Shown piece after piece: positions 1 through 5,347 of a stretch of DNA of 8,199 nt. The DNA comes from Chthoniobacteraceae bacterium (GTDB taxonomy: Bacteria; Verrucomicrobiota; Verrucomicrobiia; Chthoniobacterales; Chthoniobacteraceae), in NCBI GenBank assembly GCA_947478975.1, contig CANJYI010000111.1, positions 1 through 8,199 of the forward strand, read 5' to 3'. Below the pieces are notes generated by a model that worked only from the letters and a program-made list of their open reading frames with translations, searched no databases and was not told the DNA's origin. The position numbers and the translations under genes were made by a program. Within the stretch, counting starts at the first letter, position 1. Every line of letters begins with the position of its first letter.

Positions 1-650
1 ATCTCGAGTCCCGGGTTGAGGAACGCCAGTTCCCGCAGGCGCGTCGCGAGTTTTGCATACTGGAACTCCACGGTGACGGTGAAAATCGTCGGATCCGGCA
101 GGAAGGTGATCAGGGTCCCGGACTGCTTCAGGTTCTGGACTTCGCCGATGACGCTCAGCTTGTGGGTGGTCACGCCGCGCTCGAAGGCCATGTGGTGCAC
201 CTTGCCGTCGCGGGTGACCTCCACTTTGAACCAGTCAGAGAGGGCGTTTACGCACTTCGCCCCGACCCCGTGCAGACCGCCCGAATACTTGTACGCGCCC
301 TGGCCGAACTTGCCGCCCGCGTGGAGGTTGGTCAGCACCAGCTCGATTGCCGGTATTTTGAAGCGCGGATGGATGTCGACGGGGATTCCTCGGCCGTTGT
401 CGCGCAGGGAACAGGAACCGTCCACATGCAGGGTGATTTCAATGCGCGTACAGTAGCCCGCCAGGTGTTCGTCGATCGAATTGTCGAGCACCTCGAAAAC
501 GCAGTGGTGGAGGCCCCTTTCATCTGTTGGCCCAATGTACATGCCGGGCCGCTGGCGTACGCCGGCGAGGCCCTCGAGCTTGTCGATTTTGGAGGCGTCG
601 TAGAGTTGGTCTTTAGCAACGGAGGTTTGGGATTCAGCGAGGTCTGACAT
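1..650 (-). CDS. gyrB: DNA gyrase subunit B (GyrB/ParE family), N-terminal part, cut by window start
   Basis: This is the ATPase subunit of a type II topoisomerase, which with its A subunit introduces or removes DNA supercoils using ATP. The reading frame starts at ATG 650-648 and stays open for 216 codons to the window edge, so the transducer, TOPRIM and C-terminal parts are missing. Seen in the GHKL ATPase domain: RPGMYIG (34-40), VFEVLDNSIDE (51-61) with the presumed catalytic Glu53 and Mg-binding Asn57, RDNGRGIP (83-90) with Asp84 equivalent to E. coli Asp73, HAGGKF (110-115), the ATP-lid motif SGGLHGVGA (123-131), Arg147, and SGT (177-179). Two departures from E. coli GyrB are visible: the usual DDGRG is DNGRG, and the segment after DIHP is RFKIPA instead of EEGV-like. 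These leave open a second GyrB/ParE paralogue. The start has no Shine-Dalgarno sequence; its leader is pyrimidine-rich. It is divergent from efp. The family call is sure, gyrB versus parE less so. Confidence 0.93.
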   Translation of the reverse strand, partial: MSDLAESQTSVAKDQLYDASKIDKLEGLAGVRQRPGMYIGPTDERGLHHCVFEVLDNSIDEHLAGYCTRIEITLHVDGSCSLRDNGRGIPVDIHPRFKIPAIELVLTNLHAGGKFGQGAYKYSGGLHGVGAKCVNALSDWFKVEVTRDGKVHHMAFERGVTTHKLSVIGEVQNLKQSGTLITFLPDPTIFTVTVEFQYAKLATRLRELAFLNPGLE

Positions 651-689
651 GAGCTAGGGCCTAGGAAGTTTGGAAGGGGGAAAAGCGCT

Positions 690-717
690 ACTTTAATTGG
701 CGTTGATGGTTCGACAA
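690..717 (-). promoter_or_regulatory. Candidate sigma-70 promoter for gyrB
   Basis: On the minus strand, TTGTCG (717-712, 4 of 6 matches to the -35 consensus) lies 16 bases from TAAAGT (695-690, 4 of 6 to the -10 consensus). Transcription would start near 683, giving a leader of about 33 bases before the ATG at 650. It is the best pair I can see at a sensible distance, but the matches are modest. Confidence 0.3.
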
Positions 718-736
718 CTAGAATCTGGTCCATCCA

Positions 737-746
737 CAACCGGTTG
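737..746. repeat. Perfect 10-bp palindrome between divergent promoters
   Basis: CAACCGGTTG is a perfect inverted repeat. It extends to 16 bp (734-749) if one A/G mismatch is allowed, with CC and GG flanks pairing outside it. It lies just upstream of the candidate gyrB promoter, a position suitable for an operator. No regulator is known from the sequence, and a 10-bp palindrome can arise by chance. Confidence 0.35.
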
Positions 747-843
747 GGGGTGGGTTTGTGTGTGCACGCAACAGGCTGCGGTGGGGGCCGTACCGCAGGC
801 CGTCTAGTCCAACCAAAAGCGATGGACGGCAGCGTTCGATTGA

Positions 844-855
844 GGAGGCGCCTCC
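844..855. repeat. Perfect 12-bp palindrome GGAGGCGCCTCC upstream of efp promoter
   Basis: A perfect 12-bp inverted repeat with no spacer lies about 36 bases upstream of the candidate efp -35 box. It could be an operator half-site pair or a structured transcript element. Which of these, if either, cannot be told from the sequence. Confidence 0.4.
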
Positions 856-890
856 ACCCGTGGGGCACGCGGAAACGGCGGGCAATCCGC

Positions 891-919
891 TTGCCACTCC
901 GCCCCTCCTGGTGGATATT
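891..919 (+). promoter_or_regulatory. Candidate sigma-70 promoter for efp
   Basis: TTGCCA (891-896, 5 of 6 matches to TTGACA) is separated by an ideal 17 bases from GATATT (914-919, 4 of 6 matches to TATAAT). Transcription would start near 926, giving a leader of about 80 bases rich in T and C and lacking a Shine-Dalgarno sequence. The -35 box overlaps the 3' arm of the small hairpin at 881-895. Confidence 0.42.
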
Positions 920-1005
920 GCCGCGCTCGCTGTTTTAAGGGTTTCCTTCCGGCAGCTTTTTCCCCCCGCCTAGTAAGTTCCACCAATCTTTCCAATTTTT
1001 CAAAT

Positions 1006-1563
1006 ATGGCAGCAGCAAACGATCTCCGTAAAGGCATGTGTATTCGGTACAATGGCAACGCCGCCATCGTGCTTGAAGTCATGCACCGCACCCCCGGCAA
1101 CCTCCGCGCCTTTGTGCAGGCCATCATCCGTTACATCGGCACGGGCAAGTCGGCCGACGTGCGCTTCGGCTCCACTGACAAGGTGGAGACGGTGGAAGTG
1201 CATCGCCAGACCCTAGAGTTTTCCTACAAGGACAGGACGACCTACCACTTCATGGATCCTGAGAATTACGAGTCGGTCACCTTTGAAGAGGACTTCATTA
1301 GCGATGCCAAGGAGTACCTGACCGAGAATTTGAAGGTGGAAGTGCTTTTTGTAGAAGGAAAACCCGCGACCTTGGAGTTGCCCGCTTCCGTGAGCCTCAG
1401 GGTGACGGAGTCGGCCGAAGGAGTGCGCGGCGACAGCGCGAACAATGTCCAGAAGCCAGCTACCCTGGAAACCGGTAAGATCGTGACGGTGCCGCTCTTT
1501 ATCAAGGAAGGGGAGTTGGTCAAGATCGACACACGCACGGGCAACTACATGGGACGGGCTTAG
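1006..1563 (+). CDS. efp: Translation elongation factor P (EF-P), Asn at loop tip
   Basis: EF-P binds the ribosome between the P and E sites and helps form peptide bonds at consecutive prolines. The protein has 185 residues, the normal length, with the usual three beta-barrel domains: KOW-like (about 1-63), central OB (about 66-128) and C-terminal OB (about 130-185). The last contains the family signature KPATLETG...VPLFIKEG (150-169) followed by KIDTRTG. In the domain I loop the sequence is HRTPGNLRAF (27-36). Asn32 aligns with E. coli Lys34, the residue normally modified by beta-lysylation, hydroxylation, rhamnosylation (Arg) or aminopentanol. The tip therefore has no modifiable Lys or Arg, although Arg34 lies two residues on. 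No modification gene (epmA, epmB, earP) is in the window. The start at ATG 1006 gives the expected N-terminus but has no Shine-Dalgarno sequence. A strong terminator follows, so the gene is probably transcribed alone. Confidence 0.97.
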   Translation: MAAANDLRKGMCIRYNGNAAIVLEVMHRTPGNLRAFVQAIIRYIGTGKSADVRFGSTDKVETVEVHRQTLEFSYKDRTTYHFMDPENYESVTFEEDFISDAKEYLTENLKVEVLFVEGKPATLELPASVSLRVTESAEGVRGDSANNVQKPATLETGKIVTVPLFIKEGELVKIDTRTGNYMGRA

Positions 1564-1615
1564 GGCGGCGGTTGCCCGGATGGGACGCATGGGAATGGAC
1601 TCAAGCGTGGCAGCA

Positions 1616-1655
1616 GGGGCCCTCGGCCGGGATCGTACCGGCCAGGGCCCCTTTT
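1616..1655 (+). terminator. Strong intrinsic terminator after efp
   Basis: A GC-rich hairpin runs from GGGGCCCT (1616-1623), a bulged C (1624) and GGCCGG (1625-1630), through a 7-base loop GATCGTA (1631-1637), to CCGGCC (1638-1643) and AGGGCCCC (1644-1651). This makes 14 base pairs with one bulge, followed directly by TTTT (1652-1655). It lies 52 bases after the efp stop and separates efp from the next gene. The T-tract is short but the stem is very stable. Confidence 0.85.
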
Positions 1656-1798
1656 GCTGTAGATACTCTAAGTGCCATCGGCGGCGTGGCCCTGTCTTGG
1701 CGCTTAGTTTCCACTCTAGGTGAAAGCAAGACAGACCACCACAGGGGAAAAGGGACGGGGGCTGAGGCTGAGTGCTGGAAGCGGTCCTCGGGGGCAGG

Positions 1799-1821
1799 GG
1801 AGGCGAGCGGAGGCTCGCCCC
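1799..1821 (+). repeat. Perfect 7-bp hairpin in the leader of the HEGTH membrane protein gene
   Basis: GGCGAGC (1802-1808), a GGAG tetraloop (1809-1812) and GCTCGCC (1813-1819) form a perfect stem. GG (1799-1800) and CC (1820-1821) can extend it across a bulged A. It sits in a G-rich stretch (about 1744-1842) and ends 21-27 bases before the candidate start codons at 1843 and 1849. It could affect translation or mRNA stability. If the longer reading frame from 1720 is used, it would instead be inside the coding sequence. Confidence 0.45.
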
Positions 1822-1848
1822 GCGAGCAAGCCCGGTTACAGGGTGCGG

Positions 1849-2613
1849 GTGACTCTGTTGAAAAACATCGCGGGAATCTTCCTGCTGCCGGTGGCCTGGG
1901 TGTGGACGGTGAGTTTTGTGGCGTCGCTGGGGCGGGTCACCGTGCATCACCAGTTCTGGGCGACGGAGGACTTTTGGTTTTTCTCACTGGGGGTGGTGAT
2001 CTGGGTACTGTTTTTTACGGGGTGCCTCTACCTGTTTGGCGAACCCCGCGGTCGCTGGCTTTACGTGCTCGGCCACGAGGGCACCCACGCGGTGTGGGCC
2101 TGGCTGAGCAGAGGCAGGGTCAGCGAATTTAAGGTGCACCGGGACGGGGGGCATATCCTCACCGACAAACCGACGGTCCTGGTCACCCTGGCCCCTTACT
2201 TCTACCCGATTCCGTGCATCCTGCTTCTGGTTTTGTTTGCCGTCGTGCGGCTTTTTTATCCGTTGGAAGAGGCCCCGCCGCTGCTGCAGAACGCTTACTT
2301 CTTCATGACCCCGATGGGGGTGTTTTTTCTATTGTTCGGATTGGCCTGGGGGTTCCACATCAGCTTTACGGTTTGGATGATCCGGCGCGGTCAAAGCGAT
2401 TTGCAGATGCACGGGAACTTTTTTTCACTGGTGTTGATCTATATTGGGAATCTGGCTTTTTTGAGTCTTCTGCTGGTGCTGAGCGCTTCGGGAACGGGGT
2501 TTCGCTCCTTCGGACTGGAGCTGTTGCGCAACGCGGAAGACTTCAGTGACGGGGCCTGGGGCGGTTTGGTGGAGTTCTGGAAGTTCTGTGTGAGTTTACG
2601 AAATGGCAATTAG
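1849..2613 (+). CDS. Integral membrane protein with HEGTH motif, putative M50-like zinc metalloprotease
   Basis: I do not recognise a named gene. The protein (254 residues from GTG 1849) is very hydrophobic, rich in Phe, Leu and Trp. Likely membrane segments are about 7-28, 43-63, 108-137, 148-179 and 191-213. Before the third segment is LGHEGTHAV (74-82), an HExxH zinc-protease motif in a partly hydrophobic helix, followed by GRVSEFKV and DGGH. This arrangement resembles site-2-protease (M50/M50B-like) proteins. Asp184 in QSDLQMHG is a candidate third zinc ligand, but the classic LDG motif is absent, as is a PDZ domain. The frame is open from GTG 1720, but residues encoded by 1720-1842 are Gly/Arg-rich with rare AGA/AGG codons and look like translated leader. 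GTG 1849 has AGGG five bases upstream; GTG 1843 and TTG 1858 are alternatives. It follows the efp terminator and precedes mreB by 247 bases, so it is probably its own transcript. Proteolytic activity is inferred only. Confidence 0.72.
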   Translation: MTLLKNIAGIFLLPVAWVWTVSFVASLGRVTVHHQFWATEDFWFFSLGVVIWVLFFTGCLYLFGEPRGRWLYVLGHEGTHAVWAWLSRGRVSEFKVHRDGGHILTDKPTVLVTLAPYFYPIPCILLLVLFAVVRLFYPLEEAPPLLQNAYFFMTPMGVFFLLFGLAWGFHISFTVWMIRRGQSDLQMHGNFFSLVLIYIGNLAFLSLLLVLSASGTGFRSFGLELLRNAEDFSDGAWGGLVEFWKFCVSLRNGN

Positions 2614-2679
2614 CGTTTCTGGCGGACTGGGGGTATCCTTCCCCTGAAGAGGTGTGTTTTTTCCGCTTTCTTCGGGGTG

Positions 2680-2703
2680 GCCTCAATTGGAGGCTGGTCT
2701 TTT
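2680..2703 (+). terminator. Possible weak terminator after the membrane protein gene
   Basis: GCCTC (2680-2684), loop AATTG (2685-2689) and GAGGC (2690-2694) form a 5-bp hairpin. A short T-rich stretch ends in TCTTTT at 2698-2703. The stem is short and the T-tract is four bases downstream, so it is a weak candidate. It is the only one I see between this gene and mreB. Confidence 0.22.
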
Positions 2704-2755
2704 GGCAAAACATGGCAGCATGGGGTGCTAGGAGCGGTAGGTTCGGAGCGACGAA

Positions 2756-2774
2756 GAGCACGCCGGAGCACGCC
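2756..2774 (+). repeat. Tandem 9-bp direct repeat upstream of mreB
   Basis: GAGCACGCC occurs at 2756-2764 and again at 2766-2774, separated by one G, so the period is 10 bases, close to one helical turn. The pair ends 86 bases before the mreB start codon, just upstream of an A-tract/T-tract element. Such spacing suits two protein subunits binding the same DNA face, but two copies alone do not prove a binding site. Confidence 0.45.
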
Positions 2775-2792
2775 AAAAAAGAGAGTTTTTTG
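2774..2792. promoter_or_regulatory. A-tract/T-tract inverted repeat in the mreB upstream region
   Basis: CAAAAAA (2774-2780), GAGAG and TTTTTTG (2786-2792) form a 7-bp inverted repeat made almost wholly of A:T pairs. It could be intrinsically bent DNA or an UP-like element for an mreB promoter downstream. The sequence from 2790 to 2832 is T-rich with several TTG starts (2790, 2795, 2802). No -35/-10 pair there is convincing, so I do not name the promoter itself. Confidence 0.3.
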
Positions 2793-2860
2793 ATTTGGGA
2801 TTTGTTTAGCAGTTCGGATTTTGTTTTTACTTTCGGTCACTTTTTTCAGGGATTTTTTAC

Positions 2861-3907
2861 ATGATTAACGGAGTTTTTGGGCTGTTCTCCACCGACATTG
2901 GGATTGATCTCGGGACGGCCAACACACTGGTGTACGTCAAGGACAGCGGGATTGTGCTGCGCGAGCCTTCCGTGGTCGCGGTACAGGCCGGCACGAATCG
3001 CGTGCTGGCAGTTGGCGACGAGGCCAAACGCATGCTGGGCCGCACCCCGGGCAACATCGTGGCGATCCGCCCCTTGAAGGACGGGGTCATCGCGGATTTT
3101 GAGATTACTGAGGCCATGCTACGGCACTTCATTTTGAAGGTGCATGGTCGGCGCACCTTTTTCCGCCCCAGACCCCGGGTGGTGGTGGCCGTTCCCTCGG
3201 GAATCACCGAGGTCGAAAAGCGTGCGGTTAAGGATTCGGCCCTGCGCGCGGGCGCCAGGGAGGTCCACCTGATTGAGGAACCGATGGCAGCCGCGATCGG
3301 ATGCGGCCTGCCCGTGCAGGACGCGGCAGGCAACATGATCATCGACATCGGGGGCGGAACGACCGAGGTCGCGCTCATTTCGCTGTCGGGGATCGTGTAC
3401 TCCCGGTCGGTGCGGGTCGCGGGAGACGAGTTGGACGAGGCGATCATCCAGTACGTGAAGCGTGCCTACAATTTGATGATCGGAGAGCGGACGGCGGAAG
3501 ACATCAAGATCAAGATCGGCTCGGCTTACCCGCTGGAGCGGGAGGCGACCATGGAAGTCAAGGGACGGGACTTGGTGGCGGGATTGCCGAAGACTCTGAC
3601 GATCACCTCCCAAGAGATCCGGGAGGCGCTGTTGGAGCCCATTTCAACGATTGTCGATTCTGTGCGTGTGGCGTTGGAGCGGTGCCCTCCAGAACTCTCG
3701 GCTGACTTGGTTGACAGAGGGCTGGTGCTCGCCGGGGGAGGCGCGCTTCTGCGCGGCCTCGACAAGCTGCTGACTGAGGAAACCGGCTTGCCGGTCCATT
3801 TGGCGGAGGATCCCCTCAGCGCTGTCGCCGAGGGAACCGGCCGCGCGCTGCAGGAACTGAACTTCCTCAGACAGGTCTCGACCCAAACTGAAACCCGCCA
3901 TCATTGA
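2861..3907 (+). CDS. mreB: Rod-shape determining protein MreB (bacterial actin homologue)
   Basis: MreB polymerises with ATP into membrane-bound filaments that direct lateral cell-wall synthesis by the elongasome. At 348 residues it has the family length. Visible actin-fold motifs are phosphate 1 DIGIDLGTANT (12-22), connect-type VPSGITEVE (111-119), the IEEPMAAAIG segment (138-147), phosphate 2 IDIGGGTTE (161-169) and the adenosine motif LVLAGGGALLRG (288-299). The N-terminus MINGVFGLFS is hydrophobic and could be the membrane-contacting segment; unlike E. coli MreB it has no basic residues. The C-terminus ends in a polar His-rich tail (TETRHH). The start at ATG 2861 is the only one preserving the N-terminus. 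A weak AGGGA lies nine bases upstream in an otherwise T-rich leader. It is first in the mreBCD-mrdA cluster, with a 76-base gap before mreC. Confidence 0.98.
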   Translation: MINGVFGLFSTDIGIDLGTANTLVYVKDSGIVLREPSVVAVQAGTNRVLAVGDEAKRMLGRTPGNIVAIRPLKDGVIADFEITEAMLRHFILKVHGRRTFFRPRPRVVVAVPSGITEVEKRAVKDSALRAGAREVHLIEEPMAAAIGCGLPVQDAAGNMIIDIGGGTTEVALISLSGIVYSRSVRVAGDELDEAIIQYVKRAYNLMIGERTAEDIKIKIGSAYPLEREATMEVKGRDLVAGLPKTLTITSQEIREALLEPISTIVDSVRVALERCPPELSADLVDRGLVLAGGGALLRGLDKLLTEETGLPVHLAEDPLSAVAEGTGRALQELNFLRQVSTQTETRHH

Positions 3908-3983
3908 GGGACACCGGGGTGTTATTCCCGCTGTGGCTTAAGACGCCAGGGCAGGGAAGGCAGACTGAACCGTTGCAAAGGCC

Positions 3984-4799
3984 ATGAGGATGCGCTCAAA
4001 GCTGCTTGCCCTTGGGGTTTTCCTAGGGGCATTCCTCGTCTTGGTGGTCGGGCTTGGTACGCCTTCGGGAATTCGCAACTTTCAAGGGACCCTGCTGGGG
4101 GTTTTAACCCCCTTTTTGAGGTCGGGGTCTTCCGTGGAACGCAGGTTCACCGCTTTTCGCGAGGGGTTGAAATCTTTGGAGCAGCTTGAAGGGGAGTCGC
4201 GAGGGCTTCGGGTGCTCAACCGGGAGCTGAGCGCCACCAATCAAACGTTGCGCGGCATGGAAGCGGAGAACAACCGCCTGCGCCGGGCGCTCGGTTACAA
4301 GGAGCGGGCCGTGTTCCGGCTCATGCCGGCCCAGATCATCGGGCGCGACATTTCCACTTGGTTCAACCAGGTCATCATTGACAGGGGGAGCGAGGATGGG
4401 CTGCGGCGTGACATGCCCGTGCTCACGGAGGAGGGTTTGGTGGGCAAAACCACGGCCGTTTCCGAGCGCTCGTCCATTGTGATTCTCATTTCGGACGAAA
4501 ACTGCAAGGTCGCTGCCAGTGTGGAAAGTTCCAGAGAGCAGGGGATTTCGCGCGGGGAACGCGCTTCCTCGGGCGCTGCGCCCATGCTGTCGCTGTTTTT
4601 TCTATCAAAGCAGGCGGGCCTCAAATCCGGTCAGAAGGTTTACACTTCCGGAGTCGGAGGGGTATTTCCCTCGGGGATCATGCTCGGAGCGGTTCAGGAC
4701 TTCCGCGTGCGCGAGCTGGATGGGGTGGCTGCTCTGATTCCCGCCGTGGATCTGGCCACGCTTCAAGATGTTTTCGTGGTGGTGAGCGAACCGAAATAA
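3984..4799 (+). CDS. mreC: Rod-shape determining protein MreC
   Basis: MreC is a periplasmic scaffold anchored in the inner membrane; it links MreB to PBP2 and RodA and is thought to activate PBP2. The 271-residue protein shows the family layout: a basic N-terminus (MRMRSK), one membrane segment (about 7-25), a coiled coil (about 52-105, rich in Glu, Arg and Leu), then paired beta-barrel domains. These contain DRGSEDGLRRDMPV (133-146), the GLVGKT segment (151-156) and the conserved TSGVGGVFPSGIMLG (221-235). It is shorter than E. coli MreC and similar to Gram-positive ones. ATG 3984 is one start. A second ATG at 3990 (Met3) is better spaced from the AAAGG at 3977-3981, and the two cannot be separated here. 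Its stop overlaps the mreD start by one base (TAATG), which indicates translational coupling. Confidence 0.96.
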   Translation: MRMRSKLLALGVFLGAFLVLVVGLGTPSGIRNFQGTLLGVLTPFLRSGSSVERRFTAFREGLKSLEQLEGESRGLRVLNRELSATNQTLRGMEAENNRLRRALGYKERAVFRLMPAQIIGRDISTWFNQVIIDRGSEDGLRRDMPVLTEEGLVGKTTAVSERSSIVILISDENCKVAASVESSREQGISRGERASSGAAPMLSLFFLSKQAGLKSGQKVYTSGVGGVFPSGIMLGAVQDFRVRELDGVAALIPAVDLATLQDVFVVVSEPK

Positions 4800-5347
4800 T
4801 GTTTTACGGCTTCATTATAGCGGCATTGGTGTTGTCGACGGTGGCCCAGCATTTTTTGGGTGTGGTGCCGCCTTGGGGCGCCCGTGTGTTCCTCATGCCT
4901 TTGGTTTTTCTGTACGGGGCCCTGTCGTTTTCCACCGGGGGCATGCTTTTTCTGGCGTTTTTGAGCGGCCTCATCTGGGACCTGCTTCATGCGCAGTGGG
5001 TGGAGGACACGGTGGAGCTGGGGGTGGGCTGGTCGGTGATCGTTTATGCTCTGCTCGGAATCATCATGAGCGGACTCCGGCCGCTTTTCTTGCGGGGCCG
5101 CTGGGAGGTGCACTGTCTTTTCAGTGGAATTGCAACCTCCGTGCTGGTTCTGGCGGAATACCTGATGATCTCGCTCCGCCGAGAACCCCTCCGGTTTGAG
5201 TTCAATCCTGAAATCTGGGGGCGGATTCTGGGGGCGGGCGTGGTGGCTCTGGTGTTTTCGCCTTTTGTGTTCATGTCACTCGGCTACGTCAGCCGGCTGA
5301 TGAAGCACCAGCACTACCGGCCGGAAAGGGAGGGCGTGTCATTGTGA
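4799..5347 (+). CDS. mreD: Rod-shape determining protein MreD
   Basis: MreD is an integral membrane partner of MreC in the elongasome. The 182-residue product is almost wholly hydrophobic, with about five or six membrane segments. GLIWDLLHA (57-65) fits the conserved MreD pattern of Gly-Leu followed by an Asp in a membrane segment. The C-terminus is basic and polar (KHQHYRPEREG), which is likely cytoplasmic. The primary sequence of MreD is poorly conserved, so the call rests on that motif, the length, the topology and the position between mreC and mrdA. Its ATG shares one base with the mreC stop and has no Shine-Dalgarno sequence, so initiation probably depends on translation of mreC. Its TGA overlaps the GTG of mrdA by four bases (GTGA). 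Confidence 0.9.
   Translation: MFYGFIIAALVLSTVAQHFLGVVPPWGARVFLMPLVFLYGALSFSTGGMLFLAFLSGLIWDLLHAQWVEDTVELGVGWSVIVYALLGIIMSGLRPLFLRGRWEVHCLFSGIATSVLVLAEYLMISLRREPLRFEFNPEIWGRILGAGVVALVFSPFVFMSLGYVSRLMKHQHYRPEREGVSL
5325..5334 (+). promoter_or_regulatory. Ribosome binding site for mrdA, supporting the GTG start
   Basis: AAAGGGAGGG inside the end of mreD contains a full GGAGG (5329-5333), ten bases before GTG 5344. It supports this unusual start codon. It is the clearest Shine-Dalgarno sequence in the window, which shows that the organism does use them at some genes. Confidence 0.6.

Larger units (their letters stand above)
651..1005. other. Divergent gyrB/efp intergenic region, no gene seen
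   Basis: These 355 bases between two divergently transcribed genes hold no convincing gene. Short open frames on both strands lack homology-like motifs and Shine-Dalgarno sequences. The region contains a candidate promoter for each neighbour, two perfect short palindromes (737-746 and 844-855), a small hairpin GGCAA-TCCGC-TTGCC (881-895), and a pyrimidine-rich stretch (about 945-1003) forming the efp leader. Its length is enough for separate control of both genes. Confidence 0.7.

Noticed and set aside
162..647. A 161-codon plus-strand open frame
   Set aside because: It is antisense to the clearly conserved GyrB ATPase domain and has no motif of its own.
1744..1800. Possible G-quadruplex in the leader of the membrane protein gene
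   Set aside because: Only three G-runs are close together. The next is about 28 bases away, so the usual four-tract pattern with short loops is not met.
1213..1950. A 245-codon open frame on the minus strand
   Set aside because: It crosses the end of efp, the terminator and the start of the membrane protein gene. Its product shows no motif and reads straight through the terminator hairpin.
2625..2645. Possible terminator GGGG-CCCC right after the membrane protein stop
   Set aside because: Only four G:C pairs form and no T-tract follows directly; the nearest T-run is about 13 bases away.
2652..2864. A 70-codon plus-strand open frame before mreB
   Set aside because: It has no Shine-Dalgarno sequence, encodes a Phe-rich stretch from T-rich DNA, and runs over the mreB start. 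More likely it is non-coding promoter region.
3908..3983. Possible attenuator or internal terminator in the mreB-mreC gap
   Set aside because: Only a CGGG/CCCG stem with no T-tract could be found, so I see no evidence for termination there.
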